Source of the DNA: Chthoniobacterales bacterium
GTDB taxonomy: Bacteria > Verrucomicrobiota > Verrucomicrobiia > Chthoniobacterales > UBA10450
Length of the DNA: 48,417 nt
NCBI GenBank assembly: GCA_025929155.1
Contig: JAICMR010000004.1
Location: forward strand, 1 to 48,417
Reading direction: 5' to 3'
Below, piece after piece: positions 19,686 through 28,935 of the stretch; within the stretch, counting starts at the first letter, position 1, and each line of letters starts with the position of its first letter. The position numbers and the translations under genes were made by a program. The notes under the pieces are model-generated. The model saw only the letters and a list, made by a program, of their open reading frames with translations. It did not search any database and had not been told where the DNA came from.

Positions 19686-20792
19686 ATGAAATTGATCGAT
19701 CGTTTCGTCGGGCGCGAGTTGCTCGTAAACGTGCTTTTTGCGATCGCGGTGCTGAGCCTCGTTCTCGTGGTCGGCAATATTTTTCGCAAGCTCCTCCCGC
19801 TGCTCGTGAATCACGATGTGCCGCTGCAATACCTGCTCACCTTTATCGCCTACGTGCTGCCGTTCTCGCTCATTTTCACGATTCCCTGGGGATTGCTGAC
19901 GGCGATCCTGCTCGTTTTCGGAAGGCTCTCTGCAGATAATGAATTGATCGCGCTGCGCGCCAATGGCGTGAGCGTGACGCGGGTTTGTCTTCCGCTGGCG
20001 GTGATCGCATTGATCTGCACGGGAATTTGCCTGTGGCTGAATGTCCAGGTCGCACCGGCCGCGCAGGAGAAATTGCGGAGCAGCATCTTCGATCTCGCGA
20101 CCAGCAATCCGATTGCGCTCTTCGGCGGCGATCAGGTGATCGACCAATTTCCCGGCCGCAAGATTTACGTCGGCAAGAAGGAAGGAAACAAGCTCGAGAA
20201 CATCATCGTCTTTCAAATGGACGAGCATTCCCTCCCGATGCGGGTGACGCATGCGCGGACCGGATTGCTGGAAGCGGATTTGCCTAACAAACGCATCCTG
20301 CTTCACCTCTACGATGCCCATTACCAGGAGCGCGACGAGAAATTTCCGTACGATCTCCGGCGGGTGCGCGACGGGATCAGCCTCGCGGAGGGCACGCTGC
20401 CAATCAGCCTTGAGGAGCTGTATGAGAAGGAAAAAAAACGGCCGAGCCGTTCAGCTTTGTCGCTCTCCCAACTGCTCGAACAGATTCACTCAGGCGATCG
20501 CAAAGAGCGTAGCGCGATTCGGACGGAGCTGAACAAGCGGTTTTCGTTTCCCTTTTCCTGCCTCGCGTTCGCGCTGATCGGTGTGCCGCTCGGAATCACG
20601 ACCCATCGCCGGGAAACCTCCGTCGGTTTCGCGACTGGACTGCTCGTCGCGATCTTTTATTTTCTCTTCATCATCATCGCGGACACGATGCGCAACAATG
20701 CGCATGTGCACCCGGAGTTGCTGGTCTGGTTTCCAAACGTGCTTTTTCTGGCGATTGGAGGCGTGCTTTTTTGGCGGCTGAGCAGGCAGTGA
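19686..20792 (+). CDS. LptF/LptG-family permease (YjgP/YjgQ)
   Basis: 368 residues with the LptF/G topology. TM1-3 are in the first ~110 residues (MKLIDRFVGRELLVN, then GNIFRKLLPLL, PFSLIFTIPWGLLTAILLVF). SADNELIALRANGVS is the conserved cytoplasmic coupling helix. A periplasmic beta-jellyroll domain follows, then TM4-6 at the C-terminus. Together with LptB it extracts lipopolysaccharide for transport to the outer membrane. Only one of the two paralogues is in view, and I cannot say whether it is F or G. It supports a Gram-negative host. The following intergenic space is 75 bp. A GCCTAACAA variant at 20282 encodes LPNK. Confidence 0.9.
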   Translation: MKLIDRFVGRELLVNVLFAIAVLSLVLVVGNIFRKLLPLLVNHDVPLQYLLTFIAYVLPFSLIFTIPWGLLTAILLVFGRLSADNELIALRANGVSVTRVCLPLAVIALICTGICLWLNVQVAPAAQEKLRSSIFDLATSNPIALFGGDQVIDQFPGRKIYVGKKEGNKLENIIVFQMDEHSLPMRVTHARTGLLEADLPNKRILLHLYDAHYQERDEKFPYDLRRVRDGISLAEGTLPISLEELYEKEKKRPSRSALSLSQLLEQIHSGDRKERSAIRTELNKRFSFPFSCLAFALIGVPLGITTHRRETSVGFATGLLVAIFYFLFIIIADTMRNNAHVHPELLVWFPNVLFLAIGGVLFWRLSRQ

Positions 20793-20867
20793 ATGGTTCG
20801 CCATTGACGCTCTGGAATTTAACTCAGATTTACAATCAGCTTGTCAAACGAAGGCGTAAGTGAGCGT

Positions 20868-21683
20868 TCATTCGTTCCCGGCTTTGACCTCTTCAGTGAT
20901 GACGAAGAACTTCTTCAAATTCGCGCTGCCGAAGTTTGTCGTGAGCGCGACATCGGCGGCGTCACGCCCGACCGCCATCACGACGCGACCGATCCGCGGG
21001 ACGTTGTGACGGGCGTCGAAAGTGTGCCAGCGATCACCGAGATAAGCTTCAAACCAGCCGCTGAAATCCATCGGTAAGACCGGCGGCACACCGATGTCAC
21101 CCATGTAGCCGGTCACATAGCGTGCGGGGATATTCATGCAGCGACAAAAGGTCAGCGCTAGATGACTGAAGTCGCGGCAAACGCCCTGGCCGGTCGTATA
21201 AACGTCGAAGGCCGATTTCGAGTGATGGGCGAAATGGTAACCAAACGTAATGTGATTGTGCACCCATGTGCAGATGGCTTGGACCCGCGGCCAACCGGGC
21301 GGCGTGTCTCCAAAAAGCTGCCAGGCCGCGTCCGTCAGCTTGTCCACCTCGCAGTAACGACTCGGAAGCAGAAAGGCTAGCGTCTCATCTGGCAGATCCT
21401 CGATCCGATGCTGGATAACGCCGGGCGACTGTCGATCAGGTTCGCCGCTGTCTTCGATCACGGTCTCAAGCGAGAGCCGAACGTTACCAGGTGGTCCCAG
21501 GAGACGTGCGCATCGATTACCGAAGAGATCCGTATAATAACTAACGATCACCTGAGGTTCGACCCGTAATTTCTCGGGCGCGCGCAGGTCCGCAACGCGT
21601 GCCGGATGCACGAAAAGCATGAGCACCATCGGGGTCGGACCGCGGAGCTCGAATTCAATGTCAAAACCCAGTTTGATCAGCAT
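20868..21683 (-). CDS. Transglutaminase-like (cysteine protease fold) protein
   Basis: 271 residues from the ATG at 21683; another ATG at 21704 would add seven. The N-terminal half is the beta-sandwich that precedes many bacterial transglutaminase-like domains. The catalytic Cys is in GQGVCRDFSHLALTFCR, the His in DRWHTFDARHN, followed by the Asp of the triad. Members act as peptidases or amide hydrolases; substrates are usually unknown. It lies 33 bp after the end of the DUF2993-like gene on the same strand, so the two may be co-transcribed. It has no signal peptide, so a cytoplasmic location is expected. Confidence 0.85.
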   Translation of the reverse strand: MLIKLGFDIEFELRGPTPMVLMLFVHPARVADLRAPEKLRVEPQVIVSYYTDLFGNRCARLLGPPGNVRLSLETVIEDSGEPDRQSPGVIQHRIEDLPDETLAFLLPSRYCEVDKLTDAAWQLFGDTPPGWPRVQAICTWVHNHITFGYHFAHHSKSAFDVYTTGQGVCRDFSHLALTFCRCMNIPARYVTGYMGDIGVPPVLPMDFSGWFEAYLGDRWHTFDARHNVPRIGRVVMAVGRDAADVALTTNFGSANLKKFFVITEEVKAGNE

Positions 21684-21736
21684 GCCGCACAGGGAGCGCG
21701 CCAAGTTAGCGGATGCACTTGAATGGGCAAACGGAC

Positions 21737-22531
21737 CTAGCTGCCAAATCGCGCGGAAATCTGTAAGTCGCTCCCCACCGACACCTGAACGTCGCGCAAC
21801 CTCACCTCACCAAGCGGCAAGGCCATGAGTGGAAACTCTCGACCGTTATAACGATCGAGATGAGGCGACAGAAATCCGCAGGCGATCGACCCGAGCGGCC
21901 CTTCCCCCGCGCAGTTGAGTCCCGAAAGCCGCGCGATTAGATGTTCGTCTACGTCAGCGCTGCCACTGATCCCGACGGTCGCGCTGAGAAATAGCTTTCT
22001 CGCCCGCACGTTTACCGTGAGATCGAGCGCACGCGCACCTCGCGAACGCAGATCGAGATGAACATCTTCGATTGTTACCCCGTGTTGAGAAGCGGCCGCT
22101 TTCGTCCCGGTTCGCAGGAGTTCTTCCAGGTTAGCCACCGGCACTCTTACCTCCACAGCACCTTCGGCGGCGCGCTGCAGGGTGAGAAGGAGTTTGCCTT
22201 CGGGCCCGCTTCCCTGACCGACCGAGACTTCCCGCGCATGGCAGTTCAAGTCGATCGCGGCTCCCTGGACGAGGAGCGGCGAGCCGCTGATTTCGAACTG
22301 TTCCACCTGCAAGGCCGGTTCAATGACCCCGAGCGGATTGATCAACACCGGCCGGTTGATAATGGCGGCGCCGTCGAGCGAGATACGAATCGCCCTCAAG
22401 TCTGGATAAGACTTATCCTCGACCGAGACCATTTCACGATCGGACGTGACGGTGCGGCGAAGCGATTCCTCCAGAGCCCGCTGAAGTGATCCCGCGTCAG
22501 TGGGTAGCTTTGCAGTCGATAGTGGAAACAT
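21737..22531 (-). CDS. Hypothetical protein resembling DUF2993/LmeA phospholipid-binding proteins
   Basis: 264 residues, no signal peptide and no membrane segment. Alternating beta strands and a basic N-terminal helix (LQRALEESLRRTV) are followed by DGAAIINRPVLINPLGVIEP and repeated strand patterns (VEVRVPVANLEELL, ALDLTVNVRARKLF). This pattern recalls DUF2993/LmeA-type tubular lipid-binding folds, but the assignment is a guess. No catalytic motif is visible. It is on the same strand as, and just upstream of, the transglutaminase-like gene. The start at 22531 is the first ATG of the frame. Confidence 0.6.
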   Translation of the reverse strand: MFPLSTAKLPTDAGSLQRALEESLRRTVTSDREMVSVEDKSYPDLRAIRISLDGAAIINRPVLINPLGVIEPALQVEQFEISGSPLLVQGAAIDLNCHAREVSVGQGSGPEGKLLLTLQRAAEGAVEVRVPVANLEELLRTGTKAAASQHGVTIEDVHLDLRSRGARALDLTVNVRARKLFLSATVGISGSADVDEHLIARLSGLNCAGEGPLGSIACGFLSPHLDRYNGREFPLMALPLGEVRLRDVQVSVGSDLQISARFGS

Positions 22532-22587
22532 CCGCGCAACTTCAGCTCAGGAGATCGAGGAAGGCGATCTGAGCCGCGGTATATCGC

Positions 22588-24258
22588 TTATTCTTCGAGA
22601 TCATAAACCTCAACCTGGCCGACGCCGGTCGAGGCCCCCGCGCCAGAGACGATTGCGGTGTACTGACCTGGAGCCAGAGTTGCAACAATCGCTGCTTCAC
22701 GGTCATCAGTGGGTGGGATGGAAGTCTGGATGATTGCCTGTTCCTGAGAAGAGCGCCAGTTGTCGTTCGTCGCAAGGAGTGAGCCATTGCTGTCGAAAAG
22801 CTGCAGCACAGGGTCCTGCAAGGCGTCGGCGACGCCTAACGGAGAAAGGGAAGGCCCGAGGGCACGGGCGATCACCTCGGTCGGTTGGGTTCCGCCAACA
22901 ATGAATCCACCGATAATGACATCTGCTTCGGTCCCTACCATTCCACGAGTCGAGATATTACTTACCCGGGCCTGCGTCGGATCGATGTCGTAAAGCTCGA
23001 ACAAGCCGACGCCGTCCGCGCCGCTGGCGTTGCTGAGGATGGCGGTATAACTACCAGCAGGCAGAAACGCACTGAGGACTGACTCATTGGGGTTTTTTGG
23101 GACCAGGTCACTCGGCAAGCCAGGAAGGTTCCAGTTGTCATTGGTTTCAACCAGGAAGCCTGAGGAATCAAACAACTGTAGGACCGGGTTACTCAGGGTC
23201 GTGCCGACTCCGGTTTGACTGAGCGAAGGCCCGAGACCGCGCAAGACCACACGTTTGACGTTGTCGCCCGTCACGATAAATCCGCCGATCATGACGCTGT
23301 CGCCGTTCAAGACTTCCGCCCGGGTGGAGACGTTCAGCAATTGCTTGGTTTCCGGCGGAGCGGGCGTAGGCGATGGCGGCGGCGAGTCCGAAAAGCCGGC
23401 GGCGAGAAAGGCGATCGCGCGGTCCTTTACATCCGCCCAATAATCAAATGAGTGTTTGTTGCCGAGGAGTGTGAGAGCCTGATAATTCGTCGCTCCCGCC
23501 GCATCAAGATGTGCCACCATATCGGGGAGTTGCGAGTAAGGCTGTGGATCTTCGATGGTGTTCACAAGAAAGAGCGGCGAGGCAGTTTTGTCGACTAGCC
23601 ACGCTGGCGAAGCGGCGCGAAGGGCCGCCGTATCCGCTGGAGTCACACCGACGAAAGTGGTAACCAGGGTGGTGAAGGTGGCGATGTTGGGATTTGGACT
23701 GAAATCGGTGAAATCGTAGGGGCCGGAGAGCGAGACGGCAACATCAACCCGATCGGCGCCCGGTGTGCCGGTACAGGCGGCAAGCGCCGCGTGATGTCCT
23801 CCGGCTGAACCGCCCACCGCGCCGACTTGACCGTTACACCGCGGGTCGGAACGCGCGGTGCGTACGGCAAGTTGCACGTCCGCCGCCTGGTCGGGAAACA
23901 ATCCGGCAGAAGTTTGCCCCGGCAAAGATCCGGGCGGCGAGAGCCGGTACTCGATCGACAGCGCCAGATATCCGGCGGCTGCCAAATCCTTCGCGCAATT
24001 AGGCAGAGCACCCACGCCGGTCGTGCCGCCATCGGTTCCGGCGTGAAAGCCGCCGCCATGGATCACAAGCACAGCGGGCCACGGACCAGGCGTCGACGGG
24101 GTGTAAACGACCCAGTGTAACGGCGTCCCATCCGAGGCGTTGCCGTAGAGTTCGCTGAACGGAGGGACCGCCCCGGCGTTGGCCGAGGACGAGGAAAGCA
24201 GCGCCAACGAGAGCGCCGCGCAAAAGCTGAAGACCACCCTATTACCCTTGGAATTCAT
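22588..24258 (-). CDS. Exported alpha/beta-hydrolase (esterase-like) with two C-terminal repeats
   Basis: 556 residues from the ATG at 24258. Signal peptide to ANAGA. The hydrolase domain (about 30-310) has the oxyanion HGGGF, the nucleophile in GGSAGGHHA and a late KHSFD His, as in hormone-sensitive-lipase/carboxylesterase relatives. A Pro-rich linker (SDSPPPSPTPAPP) leads to two tandem ~115-residue repeats. Each reads N-x-S-T-R, then GGFIV-x-G, R-x-L-GPSLS, PVLQLFDS-x-G, TNDNW, A-L-x-PG-x-YTAI, and G-L/Q-x-E-x-YD. Such repeats occur on many exported proteins I associate with Verrucomicrobiota; surface or matrix attachment is inference. The frame stays open to 24840 but that part overlaps rpsN and is not coding. 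A GCCTAACGG variant is at 22834. Confidence 0.85.
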   Translation of the reverse strand: MNSKGNRVVFSFCAALSLALLSSSSANAGAVPPFSELYGNASDGTPLHWVVYTPSTPGPWPAVLVIHGGGFHAGTDGGTTGVGALPNCAKDLAAAGYLALSIEYRLSPPGSLPGQTSAGLFPDQAADVQLAVRTARSDPRCNGQVGAVGGSAGGHHAALAACTGTPGADRVDVAVSLSGPYDFTDFSPNPNIATFTTLVTTFVGVTPADTAALRAASPAWLVDKTASPLFLVNTIEDPQPYSQLPDMVAHLDAAGATNYQALTLLGNKHSFDYWADVKDRAIAFLAAGFSDSPPPSPTPAPPETKQLLNVSTRAEVLNGDSVMIGGFIVTGDNVKRVVLRGLGPSLSQTGVGTTLSNPVLQLFDSSGFLVETNDNWNLPGLPSDLVPKNPNESVLSAFLPAGSYTAILSNASGADGVGLFELYDIDPTQARVSNISTRGMVGTEADVIIGGFIVGGTQPTEVIARALGPSLSPLGVADALQDPVLQLFDSNGSLLATNDNWRSSQEQAIIQTSIPPTDDREAAIVATLAPGQYTAIVSGAGASTGVGQVEVYDLEE

Positions 24259-24354
24259 CGCAGACAATATTCGTGCTGCGACCGTCGCGCGAGTGCCAAA
24301 GCGAAATAAACGACTTGCGGCCCCAAGGTTTCCCGCTACCTTCCGCACTCCTTT

Positions 24355-24624
24355 ATGGCGAAAACTTCCTGGATTAATCGCAACGAACGCAAGCGCAAGA
24401 CGGTCGCGAAGTATGCCGACCTCCGCGCGGAGCTCAAGGCGAAGAAGGATTATATCGGCCTCTCGCAACTTCCCCGCGACGCCAGCCCGACCCGCGTCGT
24501 CAATCGCTGTCAGGTGAGCGGACGTCGTCGCGCTTTCATCCGGCGCTTTAAAGTTTCCCGCCTGACTTTCCGCGAGCTCGCTTCGCAGGGTTTGATCCCC
24601 GGCGTTACGAAATCGAGCTGGTAG
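24355..24624 (+). CDS. rpsN: 30S ribosomal protein S14, zinc-free type
   Basis: 89 residues: [16 protein letters not shown], then [23 protein letters not shown] and the conserved end [13 protein letters not shown]. It is full length for the long form of S14 and lacks the two CxxC zinc knuckles of the short form (one Cys only). It binds 16S rRNA in the small-subunit head. It stands alone rather than in the spc ribosomal operon, a location typical of separately regulated S14 genes. I see no convincing Zur-type operator in the 96 bp upstream. The following gene starts 49 bp on. Confidence 0.95.
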   Translation: MAKTSWINRNERKRKTVAKYADLRAELKAKKDYIGLSQLPRDASPTRVVNRCQVSGRRRAFIRRFKVSRLTFRELASQGLIPGVTKSSW

Positions 24625-24673
24625 CAGCGGCTTTGGCCCAGTCTCCGCGGAGTGCGAAATTCGCAGCCGCACG

Positions 24674-26080
24674 ATGAGCTTGTTTCTCCTTTCTTTTGCC
24701 TCGGTCGCATTGGCCGAAAATGTTTCTGGCCATTGGGATTCTCCCGGGATCCTCTTCGCGAAAATCGGTGCGATCGTTGCGCTCGTCGCGCTGAACGGCT
24801 TTTTCGTGGTCGCGGAATTTGCCTTGGTCAAGGTCCGCATGAGCCAGCTCGAAGCCTTGGCCGACGAAGGGAATTTCAGGGCGATCAGGGCAAAAGCTGT
24901 CTTGGAAGATCTGGACGCTTATCTCTCCGCCAGCCAACTCGGAATAACCTTGGCGAGTCTCGGCCTCGGCTGGGTCGGAGAGCCGTTTCTCGCCCAGATG
25001 TTACAGCCGATTTTTGCCCACCTGGATATCACTTCTCCGGCGGTCATCAAGTCCGTCTCCTTCCTGCTCGCCTTTTCGGTAATCACCTTTCTACACATCG
25101 TGCTGGGCGAGCAGGCGCCGAAGATTCTCGCCATCCGCAAGCCCCTGCCGGCGGCCTTAACTGTAAGCGGCCCGTTGCGACTTTTTTACACGCTCTTTAA
25201 GCCAGCGATCTGGCTTTTGAACGTCTCTTCCAACTGGGTGCTGAAGAATCTTCTGCGCACTGAGCCAGTGAAGGAAGGCGAGCTGGCGCACAGCGAAGAG
25301 GAGTTGCGCCTGATCCTGAACGAGAGTGAAAAGTCCGACGAAGTTTCCTCGATCGGCCGCGATATTTTGGTGAATGCACTCGACATGCGGCGGCGTGTTG
25401 TGCGCGACATCATGACGCCGCGCGGCGATGTGGTGTATCTCGATCTCGACGAAACTTTCGATGAGAACGTCGAAAAAGCGCTCGCCTCCCGGCATACCCG
25501 CTTCCCGCTCTGCCGCGGCCATCTTGATAACGCGATCGGATTGATCCACATCAAAGAGTTAGTCCCGTTGATGCGCGATCCGCACCCCGACCTGATCAAG
25601 ATCAAGCGCGAGCTCATTCCGGTGCCCGAAATGATGTCGCTCGAGAAGTTGCTCAATCTTTTTCTCGTCAGGCACGCGCACCTCGCCATCGTGGTCGACG
25701 AATACGGCGGCACGGTCGGCATGGTGACGATGGAAAACATTCTTGAGGAGCTGGTCGGCGATATTCAGGACGAGTTTGATGCCGAGCGCGCGGAATTCCG
25801 CGAAATCAACGACCATGAATTTGTGGTCGATGGCAGGCTCGGCCTTTATGAATTGCGCGATCTGGCGGACCTTGATCTGGAAAATTCCGACGTCAGCACG
25901 ATCGGGGGTTACGTGACACATCTGCTGGGCCATCTGCCGAAACAGGGCGAGCAGGTGCGGATCGAGGATTATCTCATCACCGTCACGCAGACTGACGGCC
26001 GGCGCGTCGGACAGTTGCATTTCGAGAAACCTGCCGAGCCGAAAGGAGACGGCGCGGAAGAAGCAAAAGACGCGGAGTGA
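24674..26080 (+). CDS. CorC/CNNM-type membrane protein (DUF21 + CBS pair + CorC domain)
   Basis: 468 residues. An N-terminal hydrophobic stretch is followed by a DUF21/CNNM membrane domain (about 30-200) with [20 protein letters not shown] and [20 protein letters not shown]. Two CBS domains follow ([39 protein letters not shown], the hallmark), then a CorC/HlyC transporter-associated domain ([19 protein letters not shown]). Relatives take part in Mg2+ or Na+ homeostasis, and the old name hemolysin is misleading. It may be co-transcribed with rpsN. An inverted repeat begins 6 bp past the stop. Confidence 0.9.
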   Translation: MSLFLLSFASVALAENVSGHWDSPGILFAKIGAIVALVALNGFFVVAEFALVKVRMSQLEALADEGNFRAIRAKAVLEDLDAYLSASQLGITLASLGLGWVGEPFLAQMLQPIFAHLDITSPAVIKSVSFLLAFSVITFLHIVLGEQAPKILAIRKPLPAALTVSGPLRLFYTLFKPAIWLLNVSSNWVLKNLLRTEPVKEGELAHSEEELRLILNESEKSDEVSSIGRDILVNALDMRRRVVRDIMTPRGDVVYLDLDETFDENVEKALASRHTRFPLCRGHLDNAIGLIHIKELVPLMRDPHPDLIKIKRELIPVPEMMSLEKLLNLFLVRHAHLAIVVDEYGGTVGMVTMENILEELVGDIQDEFDAERAEFREINDHEFVVDGRLGLYELRDLADLDLENSDVSTIGGYVTHLLGHLPKQGEQVRIEDYLITVTQTDGRRVGQLHFEKPAEPKGDGAEEAKDAE

Positions 26081-26085
26081 CTCCG

Positions 26086-26208
26086 CCGTTATCCTCAGCG
26101 GAGCGAAGTGGAGTCGAAGGATGCCGGTCCGCTTTGGTCGAGCTATCTTGCGAATCGCGACTGCGCCGCAAGTCCGCGTGATCCTTCAGCTTCGCTCAGA
26201 ATAACCGG
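26086..26208. repeat. Imperfect intergenic inverted repeat
   Basis: Left arm 26086-26121 and right arm 26181-26208 are imperfect complements (CCGTTATCCTCAGCG-like against CGCTCAGAATAACCGG), separated by about 60 bp. It fills the gap between the convergent CorC-type and TonB-like genes. Similar short intergenic repeats with a GGATCCTTC...CGCTCAG...ATAAC pattern are widespread in soil bacteria. It may serve as a bidirectional terminator; no T-run is seen. Confidence 0.55.
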
Positions 26209-26235
26209 AATGGGCGAGTTGACCGCATCGACCCG

Positions 26236-27033
26236 CTAGAGCTTGCTAAAGTCCGCGACGACATCGACGGCGCCACCGACAGCTTTTCCGTTGTCGTAAG
26301 CGTGAGTGTATTGCGCACCTTTGATCGCGGCGTCGAGTAAATCGCCCAAACCACTGCCTTTCGGACTTTCCCCGATCACTTTGGTGCTTTTGAGCACCCC
26401 TTTGTCATCCACTTCCACAACCGCTTGGGCGATACCGGCAACGGGGAAGTTGTGCGGAATCTGTCGGATGATTTTTGCCACTTCATGACGCAGGCCTCCA
26501 ATGAGTTGCGGCTGGATATAATTAACCAGCTTGCCAACCCGCTCGCGGTCGTGCGTCGCGAGTGAGACGGCGATGACGGGCGCGCCTTTTTCATCGTGAG
26601 TGAAAATCACCGTGCCGCCGAGGTAAATCCGGATCGGCTTGCCATCGAGGGTCGCGGGCGTAAATCGGCCCCAGTCGAGCGCTGTCTGCACCGCAGCCTT
26701 GAAAGCTTCATCCTGACCAACCAAACCATAGGTCGCTTCGACAACGCCTTCCTCGGTAAGGTCGCAGTAAAATTGCACGACGCTGTTCCGCTGCGCCTCC
26801 GCCGGGTCTTTCGGGAAGTGGAGGTAACGGCTGAAAGAGTTTTCATCCTGGCTGACCACGGCAGGAGTCACTTTGCCAGTGATGGCCGGCGCAGGCGTCG
26901 GCCCGGCGTTCGACGAGGAAGGAGCAGGCGTGGGAGTCGCACTGGTCGTTTCCTTTTTCTTTACGCAACCGACGAACAAAAACGCGAAGCAGAGCAGCGG
27001 GACCGCCACTCGGCGAAAGGAGAATTTTTCCAT
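26236..27033 (-). CDS. Lipoprotein with TonB-C-like domains
   Basis: 265 residues. The signal peptide ends in the lipobox FVGC (Cys23), followed by KKK and a Pro/Ala/Ser/Thr linker (about 27-55). Two similar alpha/beta modules follow. The first (about 75-150) has VVQFYCDLTEEGVVEATYGL and AALDWGRFTPATLDGKPIRI. The second (about 180-262) has AVVEVDDKGVLKSTKVIGES and AIKGAQYTHAYDNGKAV. The pattern of variable strand, helix with A-x-W/Y-x-F-x-P, and basic strand is that of TonB C-terminal or TonB-like domains. A role in envelope linkage or signal transfer is possible but unproven. No TonB-dependent receptor is nearby. Confidence 0.65.
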   Translation of the reverse strand: MEKFSFRRVAVPLLCFAFLFVGCVKKKETTSATPTPAPSSSNAGPTPAPAITGKVTPAVVSQDENSFSRYLHFPKDPAEAQRNSVVQFYCDLTEEGVVEATYGLVGQDEAFKAAVQTALDWGRFTPATLDGKPIRIYLGGTVIFTHDEKGAPVIAVSLATHDRERVGKLVNYIQPQLIGGLRHEVAKIIRQIPHNFPVAGIAQAVVEVDDKGVLKSTKVIGESPKGSGLGDLLDAAIKGAQYTHAYDNGKAVGGAVDVVADFSKL

Positions 27034-27147
27034 GGTAGAAGCTCGGGGACGTAACCTCTGCCACTCCCTTGCGCAAGTGTCGCGCCGCCGCGGCGCGCGC
27101 GAAAAAACCGCTACCCAAGCGGGGCAAGCGGCCCGAGATTGGAGACT

Positions 27148-27756
27148 ATGGCATACGAACTACCGAAATTACCTTACGCCAATGACGCGCTGGAACCGCA
27201 CATCGACGCGAAGACGATGGAAATCCATCACGATAAACATCATCAGGCTTACGTCACGAACCTGAACAAGGCCATCGAAGGCAAGCCGGATCTTGCAGAC
27301 AAGCCGATCGAGGACCTGCTCGCGAACAACTGCGCCGCTGTGCCCGAGGATATCCGCACGGCAGTCCGCAACAACGGAGGCGGCCACGCCAACCATAGCT
27401 TCTTTTGGCAAATCATGGGCCCGAACGGCGGCGGCGAGCCAAGTGGAAAGCTGGCTGACGATATCAAATCCACCTTTGGCAGTTTCGACGCATTCAAAGA
27501 GAAACTGGCCGACGCGGGCGGAAAACGTTTCGGCAGCGGCTGGGCGTGGTTGATTCGGAACAAGAGCGGGAAACTTGAAGTCATTTCCACCGCGAATCAG
27601 GACAGTCCATTAATGGAAGGGAATACCCCGATTCTAGGCGTCGACGTTTGGGAGCACGCCTATTACCTTAACTATCAGAATCGTCGGCCGGATTATCTCA
27701 AGGCCTGGTGGAATACGGTGAACTGGCCGGAAGTCTCAAAGCGTTACGAGAAGTAA
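27148..27756 (+). CDS. Superoxide dismutase, Mn-type of the Fe/Mn family
   Basis: Converts superoxide to hydrogen peroxide and oxygen. 202 residues with the four metal ligands: His27 ([10 protein letters not shown]), His83 ([10 protein letters not shown]), Asp166 and His170 ([15 protein letters not shown]). The Gly-Gly-His-Ala-Asn-His pattern and Gln151 (NQDSPL) are marks of manganese rather than iron enzymes, though cambialistic use cannot be excluded. There is no signal peptide, so it is cytoplasmic. The ATG at 27148 follows GGAG at short spacing; a TTG at 27139 is not preferred. A terminator follows directly. Confidence 0.96.
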   Translation: MAYELPKLPYANDALEPHIDAKTMEIHHDKHHQAYVTNLNKAIEGKPDLADKPIEDLLANNCAAVPEDIRTAVRNNGGGHANHSFFWQIMGPNGGGEPSGKLADDIKSTFGSFDAFKEKLADAGGKRFGSGWAWLIRNKSGKLEVISTANQDSPLMEGNTPILGVDVWEHAYYLNYQNRRPDYLKAWWNTVNWPEVSKRYEK

Positions 27757-27777
27757 CTCAGCGCGCTGGAACTACTG

Positions 27778-27808
27778 AAGGGCGCGTCGGTCTTAGGCGC
27801 GCCCTTTT
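27778..27808 (+). terminator. Rho-independent terminator after the SOD gene
   Basis: A perfect 9-bp stem (27778-27786 with 27798-27806) closes an 11-nt loop, and the right arm runs into four T (27805-27808). It lies 21 bp after the SOD stop. Confidence 0.8.
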
Positions 27809-27991
27809 ACGTTAGAGTGAAGATGAGGATAAAAGGTCGCTGCGCTTTTTCCTGGTGATCAATCGCTGGCTGCTCTTGGGCCTTTCGCCCCTGCTGGTCC
27901 TCTCATTGCGGCCGCCCACCGCGGCGCAGGAGGCAGGGGTCGGAATCGATGTTCTTTACCCCGAGTTTGCTAATCCCAGGAGGACGTCGCG

Positions 27992-28141
27992 ATGTCGAGT
28001 CAAGATGATGACTTGCGCTTCGTCGCGATCGACCGGTTGCGCAAAGATGTTCCCGTAATGAAACATGAAAAAGAGCTACTGAGGCGATACCGGGTCAAGC
28101 AAATCAGGCAACGCTTTTCGTTGTTTCCCAGCCGTTCGTAG
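27992..28141 (+). CDS. Possible 49-residue basic protein with strong ribosome site
   Basis: A small frame (MSSQDDDLRF to LFPSRS) preceded by a perfect AGGAGG (27978-27983) 8 bp from the ATG. The product is charged and rich in Arg and Lys in its second half (HEKELLRRYRVKQIRQRF), likely helical, with no signal peptide. I recognise no family. An overlapping frame from the GTG at 27855 encodes a signal-peptide-like stretch (INRWLLLGLSPLLVLSL, then AAQEAG) that degenerates after ~40 residues. The region may thus hold the remains of a secreted protein instead. Apart from this, 27809-28311 shows nothing I can name. Confidence 0.4.
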   Translation: MSSQDDDLRFVAIDRLRKDVPVMKHEKELLRRYRVKQIRQRFSLFPSRS

Positions 28142-28311
28142 AACTTGCGTTACAACTTGCGCGCCCAAGCTTATGCGAAGGCTTACAACCTGGCCCTAAA
28201 GGGTATCTCCTATCGCATCCGAAAAAGAAGTAATTGCGAAGTTTCAAGGATACCAAAGATCGAATGACTCCTTCTCTGTATCTCTGCGCTGGCTGTCCAG
28301 TTCATAACTAG

Positions 28312-28341
28312 AAGGGCGCCCTCGTTTCCGAGAGCGCCCTT
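28312..28341 (-). terminator. Probable terminator of rnpB
   Basis: A 13-bp stem with one mismatch (28312-28324 with 28329-28341) closes a 4-nt loop, immediately downstream of the RNase P RNA 3' end on the minus strand. The T-run after it is weak (TTCTAG). Confidence 0.65.
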
Positions 28342-28342
28342 C

Positions 28343-28746
28343 ATCTCGATGGCGATAAGCCGGATTCTGTAACTCCCGATTTCTCCGGAGCGATGATCAT
28401 TTATCTCACCTGGCTTGCGCCAGACGCCCGCAGCGCTTCCGCGCCGCATGATGCGACGATACCCGAGGGTTTAACGGACCGGCTGCCCTTCCTCTGTTTT
28501 GTCTTGCACCGCATGGGGTTTTTCCTGCCTCGCCACTTACGCGTCGAGCGGTGAGCTCTTACCTCGCCTTTTCAACCTTACCTGACTCATAAGTTGCCTT
28601 ACTCCCCAGGCGGTATGTTTTCTGTGACACTCTCCGTCGCTTCCCCCTCGCGGGAAAAGCGCCCGCGCGTTTTACGCGGCATGCTGCCGTATGGTGTCCG
28701 GACTTTCCTCTCCGAATTGCTCCGGAGCGATCATCTGCCATCGCGT
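28343..28746 (-). ncRNA. rnpB: RNase P RNA, bacterial type A
   Basis: The catalytic RNA of RNase P trims the 5' leader of pre-tRNAs. On the minus strand the 5' part contains the universal GAGGAAAGTCCGGAC (complement near 28697-28711). The 3' part contains ACAGAATCCGGCTTATC (complement 28353-28370). The ends can pair as helix P1: CGATGGC (minus of 28737-28743) with GCCATCG (minus of 28347-28353). The length, about 400 nt, fits the ancestral type A. The reading frames that cross this stretch on both strands are accidental. The exact ends are estimates. Confidence 0.95.
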
Positions 28747-28935
28747 GCAGCGTAGCATCGATTCCGGTGTAGCGACAATGCCGGCGCGGGAATGATTGCG
28801 AACCCTTCGGCTCTCCCGTTCACCAGACCTGTCCGCACGCCATCGACCCGATTGCCCGCCACACGCGGTGGCTGCACACCCAATCGCTGGCTGGCGCGGT
28901 CCTCTGGGCCGCCATCACCTCCTTTGCTTCCGCGA

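Noticed and set aside
22588-24840. The esterase frame stays open to 24840, giving a 750-residue protein
   Set aside because: The part beyond 24258 overlaps rpsN on the other strand and lacks family character; a signal peptide starts at 24258.
28559-28741. Short reading frames over 28.4-28.7 kb
   Set aside because: They lie inside the RNase P RNA.
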